Below the pieces are notes generated by a model. That model was given only the letters and a program-made list of their open reading frames with translations, did not search any database and was not told where the DNA came from. A stretch of 45,713 nucleotides of DNA from CAZWLD01 sp964634685 (GTDB lineage: Bacteria > Bacillota_I > Bacilli_A > Acholeplasmatales > JAEDCM01). The translations under genes were made by a program, and so were the position numbers. The stretch is taken from assembly GCA_964634685.1 (NCBI GenBank), contig CAZWLD010000014.1, positions 1 to 45,713 on the forward strand. Direction: 5' to 3'. Of the stretch, positions 17,509 to 25,063 are shown piece after piece; position 1 is the first letter of the stretch; every line of letters starts with the position of its first letter.

Positions 17509-17580
17509 CTGGGCTAGTAGGAATCGAACCTACAATCACGGGGTCAGAGCCCATTGCCTTAACCTTTTGGCTATAGCCCA
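17509..17580 (-). tRNA. tRNA-Gln (anticodon CUG)
   Basis: The minus strand folds as a cloverleaf. Acceptor TGGGCTA pairs with TAGCCCA, followed by discriminator G and no encoded CCA. The D stem is GCC/GGC. The anticodon stem ATGGG/CCCGT holds the loop CTCTGAC, giving anticodon CUG for codon CAG. The T stem GTAGG/CCTAC holds TTCGAAT. TATAAT at 17591-17596 lies about 11 bases upstream as a -10 element. CAG is a rare Gln codon in such AT-rich genomes, so this is likely a minor isoacceptor. Confidence 0.93.
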
Positions 17581-17590
17581 ATGCATAAAT

Positions 17591-17596
17591 ATTATA
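17591..17596 (-). promoter_or_regulatory. -10 element for tRNA-Gln
   Basis: TATAAT on the minus strand in the context GATATAAT, placing transcription start 2-5 bases before the tRNA. The -35 is a weak TTTATT with 17-bp spacing. Confidence 0.5.
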
Positions 17597-17625
17597 TCAT
17601 ATTTAATTAAAAAATAAATACCTTT

Positions 17626-17652
17626 ATAAAAAAAAGTGGTGTCTTCACCACT
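17626..17652 (-). terminator. Terminator of the LRR lipoprotein/17651 unit
   Basis: AGTGGTG and CACCACT form a perfect 7-bp stem with a 4-base loop, followed by eight T on the minus strand. The stem includes part of the TAG stop. Confidence 0.85.
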
Positions 17653-18190
17653 ATTTCGAAATCTTGATTGAATTATTATTTTTTACATAATTAAATGTTA
17701 TATTATCATCTAATACCTTTGTATGATTAGTATCATAATAATCCATTTTATAAACAATATTTCCTTTATCCTTTAGTTCAGGAAAATCAAATTGAATTGT
17801 TTCTCTATTAACGTATTTAGCTTTACCAAAGGAATCAAAGGTAATAGTATTATCAATATGGGCAATATCAAAATCACCAAGTTCATATACAATAGTATCA
17901 TCAACATAAACCGTCAATTTAGCATAAGTAATACGACTATTATAATACCTTGTAAATTGTCGATGCTCATCATAATAATAATTTCCATAATAAAAATAGC
18001 TTAAAAATTTATCATCCTGTGAGAGCTTAGTCTCGTCAACTAAAACCTTGTAATAGATACCACCATCATCTTTTTTAATATCACCAGCTTCAATTGAATG
18101 AGGAAGCTTTGAAAATCCAAAAATCAAGACACCTAAGCTAATACCAAAAATTAATAAAATAACACTAATTCTCAAAATTAATCTCTTCAT
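17651..18190 (-). CDS. Membrane-anchored extracellular protein of unknown function
   Basis: A 179-residue protein with a single N-terminal hydrophobic segment (about residues 5-28) after 'MKRL', no lipobox, and an extracellular part rich in Tyr, Asp and beta-strand-like alternation. No known domain is recognised. It follows the BspA-like lipoprotein gene after 12 bases with no terminator, so the two are probably cotranscribed and act together at the cell surface. A terminator hairpin ends the unit. Confidence 0.7.
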   Translation of the reverse strand: MKRLILRISVILLIFGISLGVLIFGFSKLPHSIEAGDIKKDDGGIYYKVLVDETKLSQDDKFLSYFYYGNYYYDEHRQFTRYYNSRITYAKLTVYVDDTIVYELGDFDIAHIDNTITFDSFGKAKYVNRETIQFDFPELKDKGNIVYKMDYYDTNHTKVLDDNITFNYVKNNNSIKISK

Positions 18191-18202
18191 TGATAACCCC
18201 CC

Positions 18203-19342
18203 TTATTTCCATACTACCTTTTCACGATAGCCTTCAAATCCTTCATAAATAGCATTCGTTTGGGCAAAATAACAATTGATTATTTCTAATGAAGTACATT
18301 CATCAAAGATAGCTTCATCCATTTTTGGCAATCCCATAAAGGATATCTCCTCTAATCCAGCGCATTTAGCAAAGGCACTACCTTCGATTTCTTTTACTGT
18401 TTCTGGAATTGTAATATATTTAATCTCTGATTGAGAAAAGGTGTTTTCTAGTATTTTTGTAACACCCTCAGGAATAACAAAGGTTTCAAATTTAGCCTTA
18501 TAGAAGGCATACGAACCGATATGAGTAACGCTCTTAGGAAGAGTCAATACATTCGCAGTACATCCAATAAAGCTGCAGTATTGAACACTTTTTAATTTTG
18601 AACCTTCTTCAAATTCAATGCTTTGAAGACTAGAATTAGCAAAAGCATAACGATAAATTATTTCAACTGATTTAGGAATATAAAATGATAAAATATCTGA
18701 TTTATAAAACGAATAATCACAAATATATAAGGATTGATCTAAAATATTAACCTTTGTTGGCTTTAAAGCCGTATTATTAAAATGATTATAATATGATAAA
18801 TGGCCAGACATTGTCAATTCCACAACACCACTAAAGCCTGAAACTGCTTCCTCTTCAATCGTTTCAATAGAATGAGGTAAGGTAAGCTTAGTGATATTAG
18901 TCATCGAATCATAGAATCCCTTATAGAGTGTTTTCGAACCATCCTGGAAAACAAGCTCTTTCAAATTTGGACACATATAATCCTTAAAAATATCATCTAA
19001 GGAAACATTGCTTGGGATAATTATTTTTTTCAAATTAACGCAATTATCAAAAAGATTTGTTCCAATCTCGGTAATAGTATTAGGAAGAGATATCGATTCA
19101 ATTGTGGAATCACAAAATGCCGATTTATTTATTTTTCTTACTTTAACGCCTTTAATTGATGAAGGGATAACAATATCGTCTGGATAATCTCCCTCTAGAC
19201 CCAAAATAGTCATACCATCTGATTCTTTTTTATAACGAAGAAAAGGCAATTGTGAATTATCCTCAGTTGTGGTTGATTCATTCGATTCCCCGCAAGCAAT
19301 TAGCGGAATAAATAATAACATTAATAATAACAATTTTTTCAT
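18203..19342 (-). CDS. BspA-like LRR_5 lipoprotein
   Basis: From the chosen start the protein has 379 residues. A signal peptide ends in the lipobox L-I-A-C with lipidated Cys17. After a short Ser/Thr/Glu linker come about twelve BspA/TpLRR-type repeats of 22-23 residues ('I-x-x-x-A-F-x-x-C/S-x-L-x-x-I-x-I-P-x-x-V'). Such proteins are surface adhesins or ligand binders in gut and oral bacteria and protists. The ORF opens 15 bases earlier, but GGAGG 8 bases before the ATG at 19342 fixes the start. A TATAAT lies just upstream. It leads the two-gene unit with the 17651 gene. Confidence 0.88.
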   Translation of the reverse strand: MKKLLLLMLLFIPLIACGESNESTTTEDNSQLPFLRYKKESDGMTILGLEGDYPDDIVIPSSIKGVKVRKINKSAFCDSTIESISLPNTITEIGTNLFDNCVNLKKIIIPSNVSLDDIFKDYMCPNLKELVFQDGSKTLYKGFYDSMTNITKLTLPHSIETIEEEAVSGFSGVVELTMSGHLSYYNHFNNTALKPTKVNILDQSLYICDYSFYKSDILSFYIPKSVEIIYRYAFANSSLQSIEFEEGSKLKSVQYCSFIGCTANVLTLPKSVTHIGSYAFYKAKFETFVIPEGVTKILENTFSQSEIKYITIPETVKEIEGSAFAKCAGLEEISFMGLPKMDEAIFDECTSLEIINCYFAQTNAIYEGFEGYREKVVWK

Positions 19343-19423
19343 TCGTACATCCTCCACCTTAATTATACAAAATCATAATGAAAAAAACTATATAAAAATG
19401 GACTTTACATAAATTTTACATAA

Positions 19424-20287
19424 TTAGGAATGGAAATAATACCAATTAGGAATGATAGTTGTAAAGTTATTAAAATCGTCTAAAACAACCTTATATAGTT
19501 CAACTAATTGCTTATTATCCGCACTCCAATACATCATACTGACAAGCTCATAAATCAAATATGGAAGCATTTTTTTAAAATCATTCTCTTCAAGTCTTCT
19601 TCCAAAATAGCCGTCAAGCTGACCCCGACAAAAAGGAACGCTTACCGTTCTTGAAAAGGTAAATAGCCTTCTAAAATCCGAATAAGGCGAGGCAATCTTA
19701 AAGCGATTAAAATCAATAACATATAGTAAATCCTTATTAACAATCATATTTGAGCAATGATAATCACCATGACAATAAACAGGATTACTATCATCAAGAT
19801 CAATAAAATCGTAAAAGAGCTTGCACATCCGCTCAAGGCAAGGTACTTCGATATTCTTTATCAAAGCTAGCTTTTCTTCAAACCTATGCTTGTAGTCGAT
19901 TTTTTCACAACTAGCCTCCTTATGGAATTCTCGGAGCATTTTTCCAGCCAAAACACCCATTTCGTATTGCTTATCCTGGGTAAGCTTTTTAATACCAACA
20001 TTAGCATTTTCACCTTCAATATAGTCATAGATGATATAGGAATATTCATCTACTTCTCCACAAGCATAAACCTTAGGAATATTTAATTTTTTATAGCTCT
20101 TTAAAATTTTATATTCGCATTTTTTCTTTTCTAAATCATCCTTATTTGAAAGTCGCAAAAGATATTTTTTGTCATGAAGCCAAACAATGTATTTAATATC
20201 ATCACTGTAGCCTTCATTGATCGGCTTTGCTTTTACATATTCCTTGAAGAAAGGAATTTCTCTAATCGGTCTAATTGCGATCACCAT
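19424..20287 (-). CDS. APH/choline-kinase-like phosphotransferase
   Basis: This small-molecule kinase-like protein carries the catalytic loop 'C-H-G-D-Y-H-C-S-N-M' (Asp as base, Asn as metal ligand) and the DFG equivalent 'V-I-D-F-N-R'. An early 'Y-L-L-R-L-S' strand holds the ATP-binding region. Length (about 287 residues) fits aminoglycoside phosphotransferase, choline kinase and fructosamine kinase relatives. The substrate is not readable; 'resistance' should not be assumed. The frame is open up to 20341, but the region above 20271 also encodes a better-supported small ORF, so the ATG at 20287 (overlapping the small ORF's end by 17 bases) is preferred. This points to translational coupling. 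Confidence 0.85.
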   Translation of the reverse strand: MVIAIRPIREIPFFKEYVKAKPINEGYSDDIKYIVWLHDKKYLLRLSNKDDLEKKKCEYKILKSYKKLNIPKVYACGEVDEYSYIIYDYIEGENANVGIKKLTQDKQYEMGVLAGKMLREFHKEASCEKIDYKHRFEEKLALIKNIEVPCLERMCKLFYDFIDLDDSNPVYCHGDYHCSNMIVNKDLLYVIDFNRFKIASPYSDFRRLFTFSRTVSVPFCRGQLDGYFGRRLEENDFKKMLPYLIYELVSMMYWSADNKQLVELYKVVLDDFNNFTTIIPNWYYFHS

Positions 20288-20411
20288 CCTTATAATTCTT
20301 ATCAGTTTGGCTTTGATACATTTCCTTCTTCGATGGATCAAGCTTTTTTTTACCGTAAGAATTTAATTTTTTCTTAATATCCTCGTAGGATTTAGGTTTG
20401 TTTTTTTCCAT
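20271..20411 (-). CDS. 46-residue basic small protein upstream of the kinase
   Basis: This small ORF has an excellent AAGGAG site 6 bases before its ATG and runs to TAG at 20271-20273. The product is rich in Lys, Asp, Ser and Tyr ('MEKNKPKSYEDIKKKLNS...', ending 'KDGDRN') with no Cys, signal or membrane segment, so it is a likely soluble, partly disordered protein. It sits alone between the Sel1 gene terminator and the kinase and overlaps the kinase start. It could be a real small protein or a leader peptide that sets kinase translation. No family is recognised. Confidence 0.65.
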   Translation of the reverse strand: MEKNKPKSYEDIKKKLNSYGKKKLDPSKKEMYQSQTDKNYKDGDRN

Positions 20412-20423
20412 ATCTATCTCCTT

Positions 20424-20450
20424 AGAAAAAAACTGTCCATAGGGACAGTT
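20424..20450 (-). terminator. Terminator of the Sel1-repeat gene, directly before the small ORF
   Basis: AACTGTCC (20431-20438) and GGACAGTT (20443-20450) form a perfect 8-bp stem with a 4-base loop, followed by a T run on the minus strand. AAGGAG of the small ORF begins within 3 bases of the T run. Confidence 0.85.
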
Positions 20451-22417
20451 TAATTAATTCCTAAACGTTTCTTTGCGCCTTGATGACCACGAGCAGCAGC
20501 TTTTTCATATAAATCCATTGCTGCATCGATATCCTTATTGACACCATATCCATTTTCTAAGCAAACACCATAGCTGTATTCTCCGTTTGGATTACCCTTC
20601 TCGGCAGATTGCTTATACCAATATACAGCCTTTGCTAAATCCTTAGTTGTTCCCTTACCATTAAAATAACAGGTACCTAAATTATTTTGCGCAGCCGCAT
20701 TTCCAGCCTCAGCTGATTTTTGATACCATTCAAAGGCTTTGTTAAAATCAACCGGAACAGTAATTCCCATATAATAGAAAATACCTAAATTCAATTGAGC
20801 AGCGGCATTTCCAGCTTCTGCAGCTTTAGTATACCACTTAAAGGCTTCTGCTTGATTTTTATCAACACCATTACCATTTAAATAGCAGTTAGCTAAATTA
20901 TTTTGGGCAGCTGCATTACCTGCTTCAGCACCCTTTGTATACCAAGCAATACCTGTTTGTTTATTAACAGGGACACCCTTACCATTAAAGTAACAGCTTC
21001 CAAGGTTATTCATAGCTGCAGCGTTTCCAGCTTCCGCAGCCTTTGTATACCATACAACAGCCTCAGCTAAATCCTTTTCAACACCTTCACCTAATTCAAA
21101 GCATAGACCTAAATTGTATTGAGCAACTGGCTCATCCTTTTCTGCATTGAAGCGAATCTTCCAATAATTAGCCTTTTTAGGGTCAACCTCAACACCATTA
21201 CCCTTTTCATAAGCGGCCTTAAGCATTGCTTGGGCTTCTAATGAACCAGCCGCAGCGGCTTCATTATAGCATCTAAGTGCTTCTTCGCGGTCTGGAGTTT
21301 TTCCATTTCCATATTCGTAGCAGCGTCCTAGATTAAATAAAGCATCTGGCAATCCTTGATTAGCGGCACATTCATACCAATAAACAGCGGTAAGATTATC
21401 CTTAACAGTACCAACACCTTGCTCGTAGCAACGACCTAAATAGTTTTGCGCAACAGCAATTTCTTGATTTGCGGCTTGTTCAAGCCAATAGAAAGCCTTC
21501 GAAGCATCAAATTTTGGATTTTTTGGATTGAAATAGAACAATCCTAAATTAGCTTGAGCGTCAGCTTGTCCTTGCTCAGCGGCCTTTTCATACCAATAAA
21601 CGGCACGATTCATATCCTGAGGAACACCTTCACCGTTTTTATAGAAATTACCCATTAGGTTTTGAGCATCCTTTAAGCCTTGACTTGCGGCATTTTCACA
21701 CCAATAGATGGCTCTTTCTAAATTGACATTACCATAATTAGGATCTCTTAGGCAGCAAGCTAAATTATATTGAGCTCGGCAATCGCCATTTTCGGCAGCT
21801 CGGTCATACCAGAATAGAGCACGTTCAATATTCATTGGGACACCAATACCATGCTCGTACCATTCACCTAAAATGTTCAAAGCATTTTTATGACCATGAT
21901 CAGCAGCTCTTTCATACCATTGAACGGCTTTTTCTAAATTTTGAAGTACACCATCGCCATTACAGTAGCAATCACCTAAGGCATTTTGGGAATCAGCATA
22001 ATCCTGCTTAGCGGAAGCAAGATAGCATTTTACAGCTTCATCCTTATTTACTCTAGAAGCTCCAACGCCATAGAAATTCATAAAGCCTAGTGCATATTGA
22101 TATGCTGGGTTAGCCTCATCCTGACGTCTTTGGCAATATTCAAATACGCTACGATAAAGATCATTAGCCTCTTCAAATTTTCCTTCATTCATCAAGCGTT
22201 CAGCTAAGAAAAATTTAGCGAAATCGCCACCACGATCGATACTTTTGTGATAGAAAACGATGGCTTTTTCAACATCTCCATCTAATTCAAGTACGCGCGC
22301 ATAAAACGCAACAGCATCAGGATCATATTTTGCGATTAAAGGTAATAAGTAGTTTTTAGCCTCTTCGAGATTTGAACTAATCAAATTCGCGGCTTCTACA
22401 TAACATTCTTTTTTCAT
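20450..22417 (-). CDS. Sel1-like repeat (TPR-type) protein, 15 repeats
   Basis: About 655 residues. After a roughly 100-residue helical N-terminal region come fifteen clear 36-residue Sel1 repeats ('A-Q-x-x-L-G-x-x-Y-x-x-G-x-G-V-x-x-D-x-x-K-A-x-x-W-Y-x-K-A-A-x-x-G') and a partial sixteenth at the C-terminus. There is no signal peptide, so it should be cytoplasmic. Such solenoids are protein-interaction scaffolds. Repeats 10-14 are very similar to each other ('AAEAGNAAAQ'-type joints), which points to recent repeat expansion. The ORF opens 15 bases earlier, but GGAGG before the ATG at 22417 sets the start. It is monocistronic with a strong terminator. Confidence 0.92.
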   Translation of the reverse strand: MKKECYVEAANLISSNLEEAKNYLLPLIAKYDPDAVAFYARVLELDGDVEKAIVFYHKSIDRGGDFAKFFLAERLMNEGKFEEANDLYRSVFEYCQRRQDEANPAYQYALGFMNFYGVGASRVNKDEAVKCYLASAKQDYADSQNALGDCYCNGDGVLQNLEKAVQWYERAADHGHKNALNILGEWYEHGIGVPMNIERALFWYDRAAENGDCRAQYNLACCLRDPNYGNVNLERAIYWCENAASQGLKDAQNLMGNFYKNGEGVPQDMNRAVYWYEKAAEQGQADAQANLGLFYFNPKNPKFDASKAFYWLEQAANQEIAVAQNYLGRCYEQGVGTVKDNLTAVYWYECAANQGLPDALFNLGRCYEYGNGKTPDREEALRCYNEAAAAGSLEAQAMLKAAYEKGNGVEVDPKKANYWKIRFNAEKDEPVAQYNLGLCFELGEGVEKDLAEAVVWYTKAAEAGNAAAMNNLGSCYFNGKGVPVNKQTGIAWYTKGAEAGNAAAQNNLANCYLNGNGVDKNQAEAFKWYTKAAEAGNAAAQLNLGIFYYMGITVPVDFNKAFEWYQKSAEAGNAAAQNNLGTCYFNGKGTTKDLAKAVYWYKQSAEKGNPNGEYSYGVCLENGYGVNKDIDAAMDLYEKAAARGHQGAKKRLGIN

Positions 22418-22432
22418 GAAAACGACCTCCAA

Positions 22433-22797
22433 TGTTAAATGTTATTATCCTAACTTATATTGTACCGTATTTTCTTACTAAAAGCAACCTTTTTTATATA
22501 AAAATTGCCATATTTTAAGATATATAAATAACTAATAACGCCATTATTTTCGCTTATCACCCAAAAAAAGAAAGCGCTATTCTTGATTTTTTGCTTTTTT
22601 AATTTATAGCACAGTTAAGCCATTTTTTTTATTGACTCTATTCATATATTCTTTATTTTCAAATAATTTTTTTTAAAAAATGGCTTAGGTAAAAGAAAAA
22701 AATCTTTTTTCTTTGATTTTATATATTAAACCGATTACATACTCTTGCTTTTTTTTATTTTTTTAAAGAATATATAAATATAAAAAAAATGCTAAAT
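22433..22797. other. 365-base intergenic region, AT-rich, with a distant inverted repeat
   Basis: No coding potential is seen in any frame. It holds the promoter region of the Sel1 gene, the terminator of the HAD gene at the far end, long T/A runs, and a 13-bp inverted repeat (TAAGCCATTTTTT at 22616-22628 with AAAAAATGGCTTA at 22675-22687). Confidence 0.6.
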
Positions 22798-22807
22798 TTA
22801 ATTAGCA
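22782..22807 (-). terminator. Terminator of the cls/HAD unit
   Basis: On the minus strand TGCTAA and TTAGCA pair around a 6-base AT loop (extended by A/T pairs), followed by eight T, overlapping the HAD stop codon. Confidence 0.7.
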
Positions 22808-23448
22808 ATTTTTTTAATCTCCTCGAGCAATTCAAAAGGGGTATCGACAATACATTTAGCTCTTAATTCCTCTAAAAATTCGCGATTTCTAAATCCATAG
22901 GATACAATAATTGCATCAATGGAAGCATTTTGCGCCGTTTTAATATCGACATCAGAGTCCCCGATATATAAGGCCTCGTGGGCTTTAATACCATATAAAT
23001 TCATGACCTCAAGAACACCTGTTGGGTCGGGCTTTTTTAAAACATTTGGTCTTTCGCCAATAAATAAATCCATGTATTCCTTAAAATAAGCTTGGCAAAT
23101 TTTATTGGTTAATGTGTTTTCCTTATTTGACACAACCGCCATTTTAATGTTGTTCTCTTTACAGTAATCCATTACCGCAAATATTCCCTCATAGGGTTTG
23201 GAATTATCTAAACAATGCGAATGATAATACTCCTTAAATAAAGCTAATGCTTCCTCAAGGAAGGTTTCATCATTATCTAAGGAACGCAATACTAGATTTC
23301 TGATGCCATTACCGACAAATTTTAATATTTCTTCTTTCGTTCTTGGTTTTTTCTTTAAACATAATAAAGAATAATTGACCGCATTCATTAAATCAAGAAT
23401 GGTATCGACAATCGTACCATCCAAATCAAACATAATTAATTTTTTCAT
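22798..23448 (-). CDS. HAD-IA phosphatase (phosphoglycolate-phosphatase-like)
   Basis: A 216-residue HAD hydrolase with motif I 'F-D-L-D-G-T' (nucleophile Asp8, acid Asp10), a helical cap of the C1 type, motif II 'V-V-S-N-K', the motif III lysine in 'L-K-K-P-D-P', and motif IV 'Y-I-G-D-S-D-V-D'. This matches the Gph/PpaX group, which acts on phosphoglycolate, pyrophosphate or sugar phosphates; which one cannot be told. It starts 5 bases after the cardiolipin synthase stop, so the two are one operon, though a metabolic link is not obvious. Confidence 0.9.
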   Translation of the reverse strand: MKKLIMFDLDGTIVDTILDLMNAVNYSLLCLKKKPRTKEEILKFVGNGIRNLVLRSLDNDETFLEEALALFKEYYHSHCLDNSKPYEGIFAVMDYCKENNIKMAVVSNKENTLTNKICQAYFKEYMDLFIGERPNVLKKPDPTGVLEVMNLYGIKAHEALYIGDSDVDIKTAQNASIDAIIVSYGFRNREFLEELRAKCIVDTPFELLEEIKKIAN

Positions 23449-23453
23449 TTAAC

Positions 23454-24989
23454 CTACATTAATGGTGAAGTCACCGCTAATATTACCTCCATAATCTTTA
23501 TTAAAATATTTCGATTATTCCAATCATCTAAGGTTATTTCCTTAGAAACCTTAAGAGCCTCTAGGAAATCCTTCTTCATATCAATAATAGAATCCGTTTC
23601 AATCAAAAAGTTTCCGCATTCATAATGCAAAAATAAACTTCGATAATCAATATTGACTGTTCCAATAAAGGCAAATTTATCATCGCAAATGATATTTTTG
23701 GCATGATTAAAGCCGGGCTCATATTCATAGATTTTTCCTCCAGCCTTTAAAATATCACCATAGTGGGCCTTAGTCATCATAAAGACTGTTTTTTTATCAG
23801 GAATATGAGGAACTAATATTCTGACATCAACACCACTTTGGCAGGCCATAACAATGGTGTTAATGAACTCTTGATCAATGATAAAATAAGGGGTTGAAAT
23901 ATAAATGTATTTTTGTGCGTTATCAAACATCGATTGGAATAAATTATAGGCGGGGTTTGTTTCAATCGAAGGCCCATCCCCAAAGGCACAAACATAGCCC
24001 TTCGCATCATTTTTTTCATATTCAGGTGTATATTCCTTAACATCAAGCATTTGCTTAGTTGAAATATACCAGTTTTCCGCAAAAAGCAAAATAAAGTTTT
24101 TGACCGCTTCTCCTTCAATTTTTAAAGCATTGTCCCGCCAAAAGCCAAATCTTTCCTTGCGGTGGATATATTCATCACCAATATTAACACCACCACAAAT
24201 GCATGATTTACCATCAATAATAGCAATTTTTCGGTGATCACGATAATTTATGGAAAGAGACAAGTTTTTTCCTAAGGGATTATAGGCACACATCTCAATA
24301 TTAGGAATATTGTTAAGTAATTTAACAGCTGGAATAACTAAGGATTTACGAGAACCAACATCATCATAAAGAATTTTTATCATTACTCCCTCGCAAGCCT
24401 TTTCCACTAAAATTGATTTAATGGCCTCCCACATTTCTCCTTCCTTGATAATGAAATATTCAAGAAAAATATATTTTTCTGCTTTTTTCAATTCCTCTAA
24501 TAAAGCTTGAAATTTAATTTCACCATCAGGATAAAAGGTTGTGTAGGTATTTTTATAAAAAGGAAGATGAGCATTATTATAAAGCACATTAGCCATTTTA
24601 TAATAACGTAAATCAATGTCCTTTAATTCCTCTTTAACCTCATTAGTTTCAATTTTGTCTTTCAAATAGGCTTGGATTTTTTTGTTTTTGCGATGAGGAA
24701 GAGATCTTCCCTTTCCATATGCAAAATAGAAAATGACACCGCCAAACGGCAAAGCTAAAATAACAATCGTCCAGCTTAGCTTATAGCTTGAATTTCCATT
24801 TCCGCGATAAATTCCAAAAACCGTCAATAAAGCCAAGGCTTGCATCGTCAAATAAATTGGTCGATACTTTGGCAAACTAAAAAAGATAAGATAAAAGAGA
24901 GCTCCTTGGAGAATAATACCAATGATACCTATCAATAATCTTATCAATTTTTTTGTTAAGCTCGAAGCATTTCTTTCACTTTTGGCCAT
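23454..24989 (-). CDS. cls: Cardiolipin synthase (PLD superfamily)
   Basis: The 511-residue protein begins with two membrane helices (about residues 14-33 and 40-55, then a third near 70-90), followed by two phospholipase-D catalytic halves. HKD motif 1 is 'D-H-R-K-I-A-I-I-D-G' and motif 2 is 'N-H-A-K-N-I-I-C-D-D'. Each is followed by the conserved 'G-G/T-x-N-I' strand. It condenses two phosphatidylglycerols, or PG with another donor, into cardiolipin at the membrane. Length and order match bacterial ClsA-type enzymes. GAGGGTGAT precedes the ATG. The HAD gene follows after 5 bases. Confidence 0.93.
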   Translation of the reverse strand: MAKSERNASSLTKKLIRLLIGIIGIILQGALFYLIFFSLPKYRPIYLTMQALALLTVFGIYRGNGNSSYKLSWTIVILALPFGGVIFYFAYGKGRSLPHRKNKKIQAYLKDKIETNEVKEELKDIDLRYYKMANVLYNNAHLPFYKNTYTTFYPDGEIKFQALLEELKKAEKYIFLEYFIIKEGEMWEAIKSILVEKACEGVMIKILYDDVGSRKSLVIPAVKLLNNIPNIEMCAYNPLGKNLSLSINYRDHRKIAIIDGKSCICGGVNIGDEYIHRKERFGFWRDNALKIEGEAVKNFILLFAENWYISTKQMLDVKEYTPEYEKNDAKGYVCAFGDGPSIETNPAYNLFQSMFDNAQKYIYISTPYFIIDQEFINTIVMACQSGVDVRILVPHIPDKKTVFMMTKAHYGDILKAGGKIYEYEPGFNHAKNIICDDKFAFIGTVNIDYRSLFLHYECGNFLIETDSIIDMKKDFLEALKVSKEITLDDWNNRNILIKIMEVILAVTSPLM

Positions 24990-25063
24990 AATTAATCACC
25001 CTCTAAAGGATATAATATCATATAATTATGGAAATATTATGTAGAAAATAGCTTCAAAGATAT

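Noticed and set aside
19424..20341. Kinase start at 20341
   Set aside because: The extra N-terminal segment is an out-of-frame reading of the better-supported 46-residue ORF and lacks a ribosome site.
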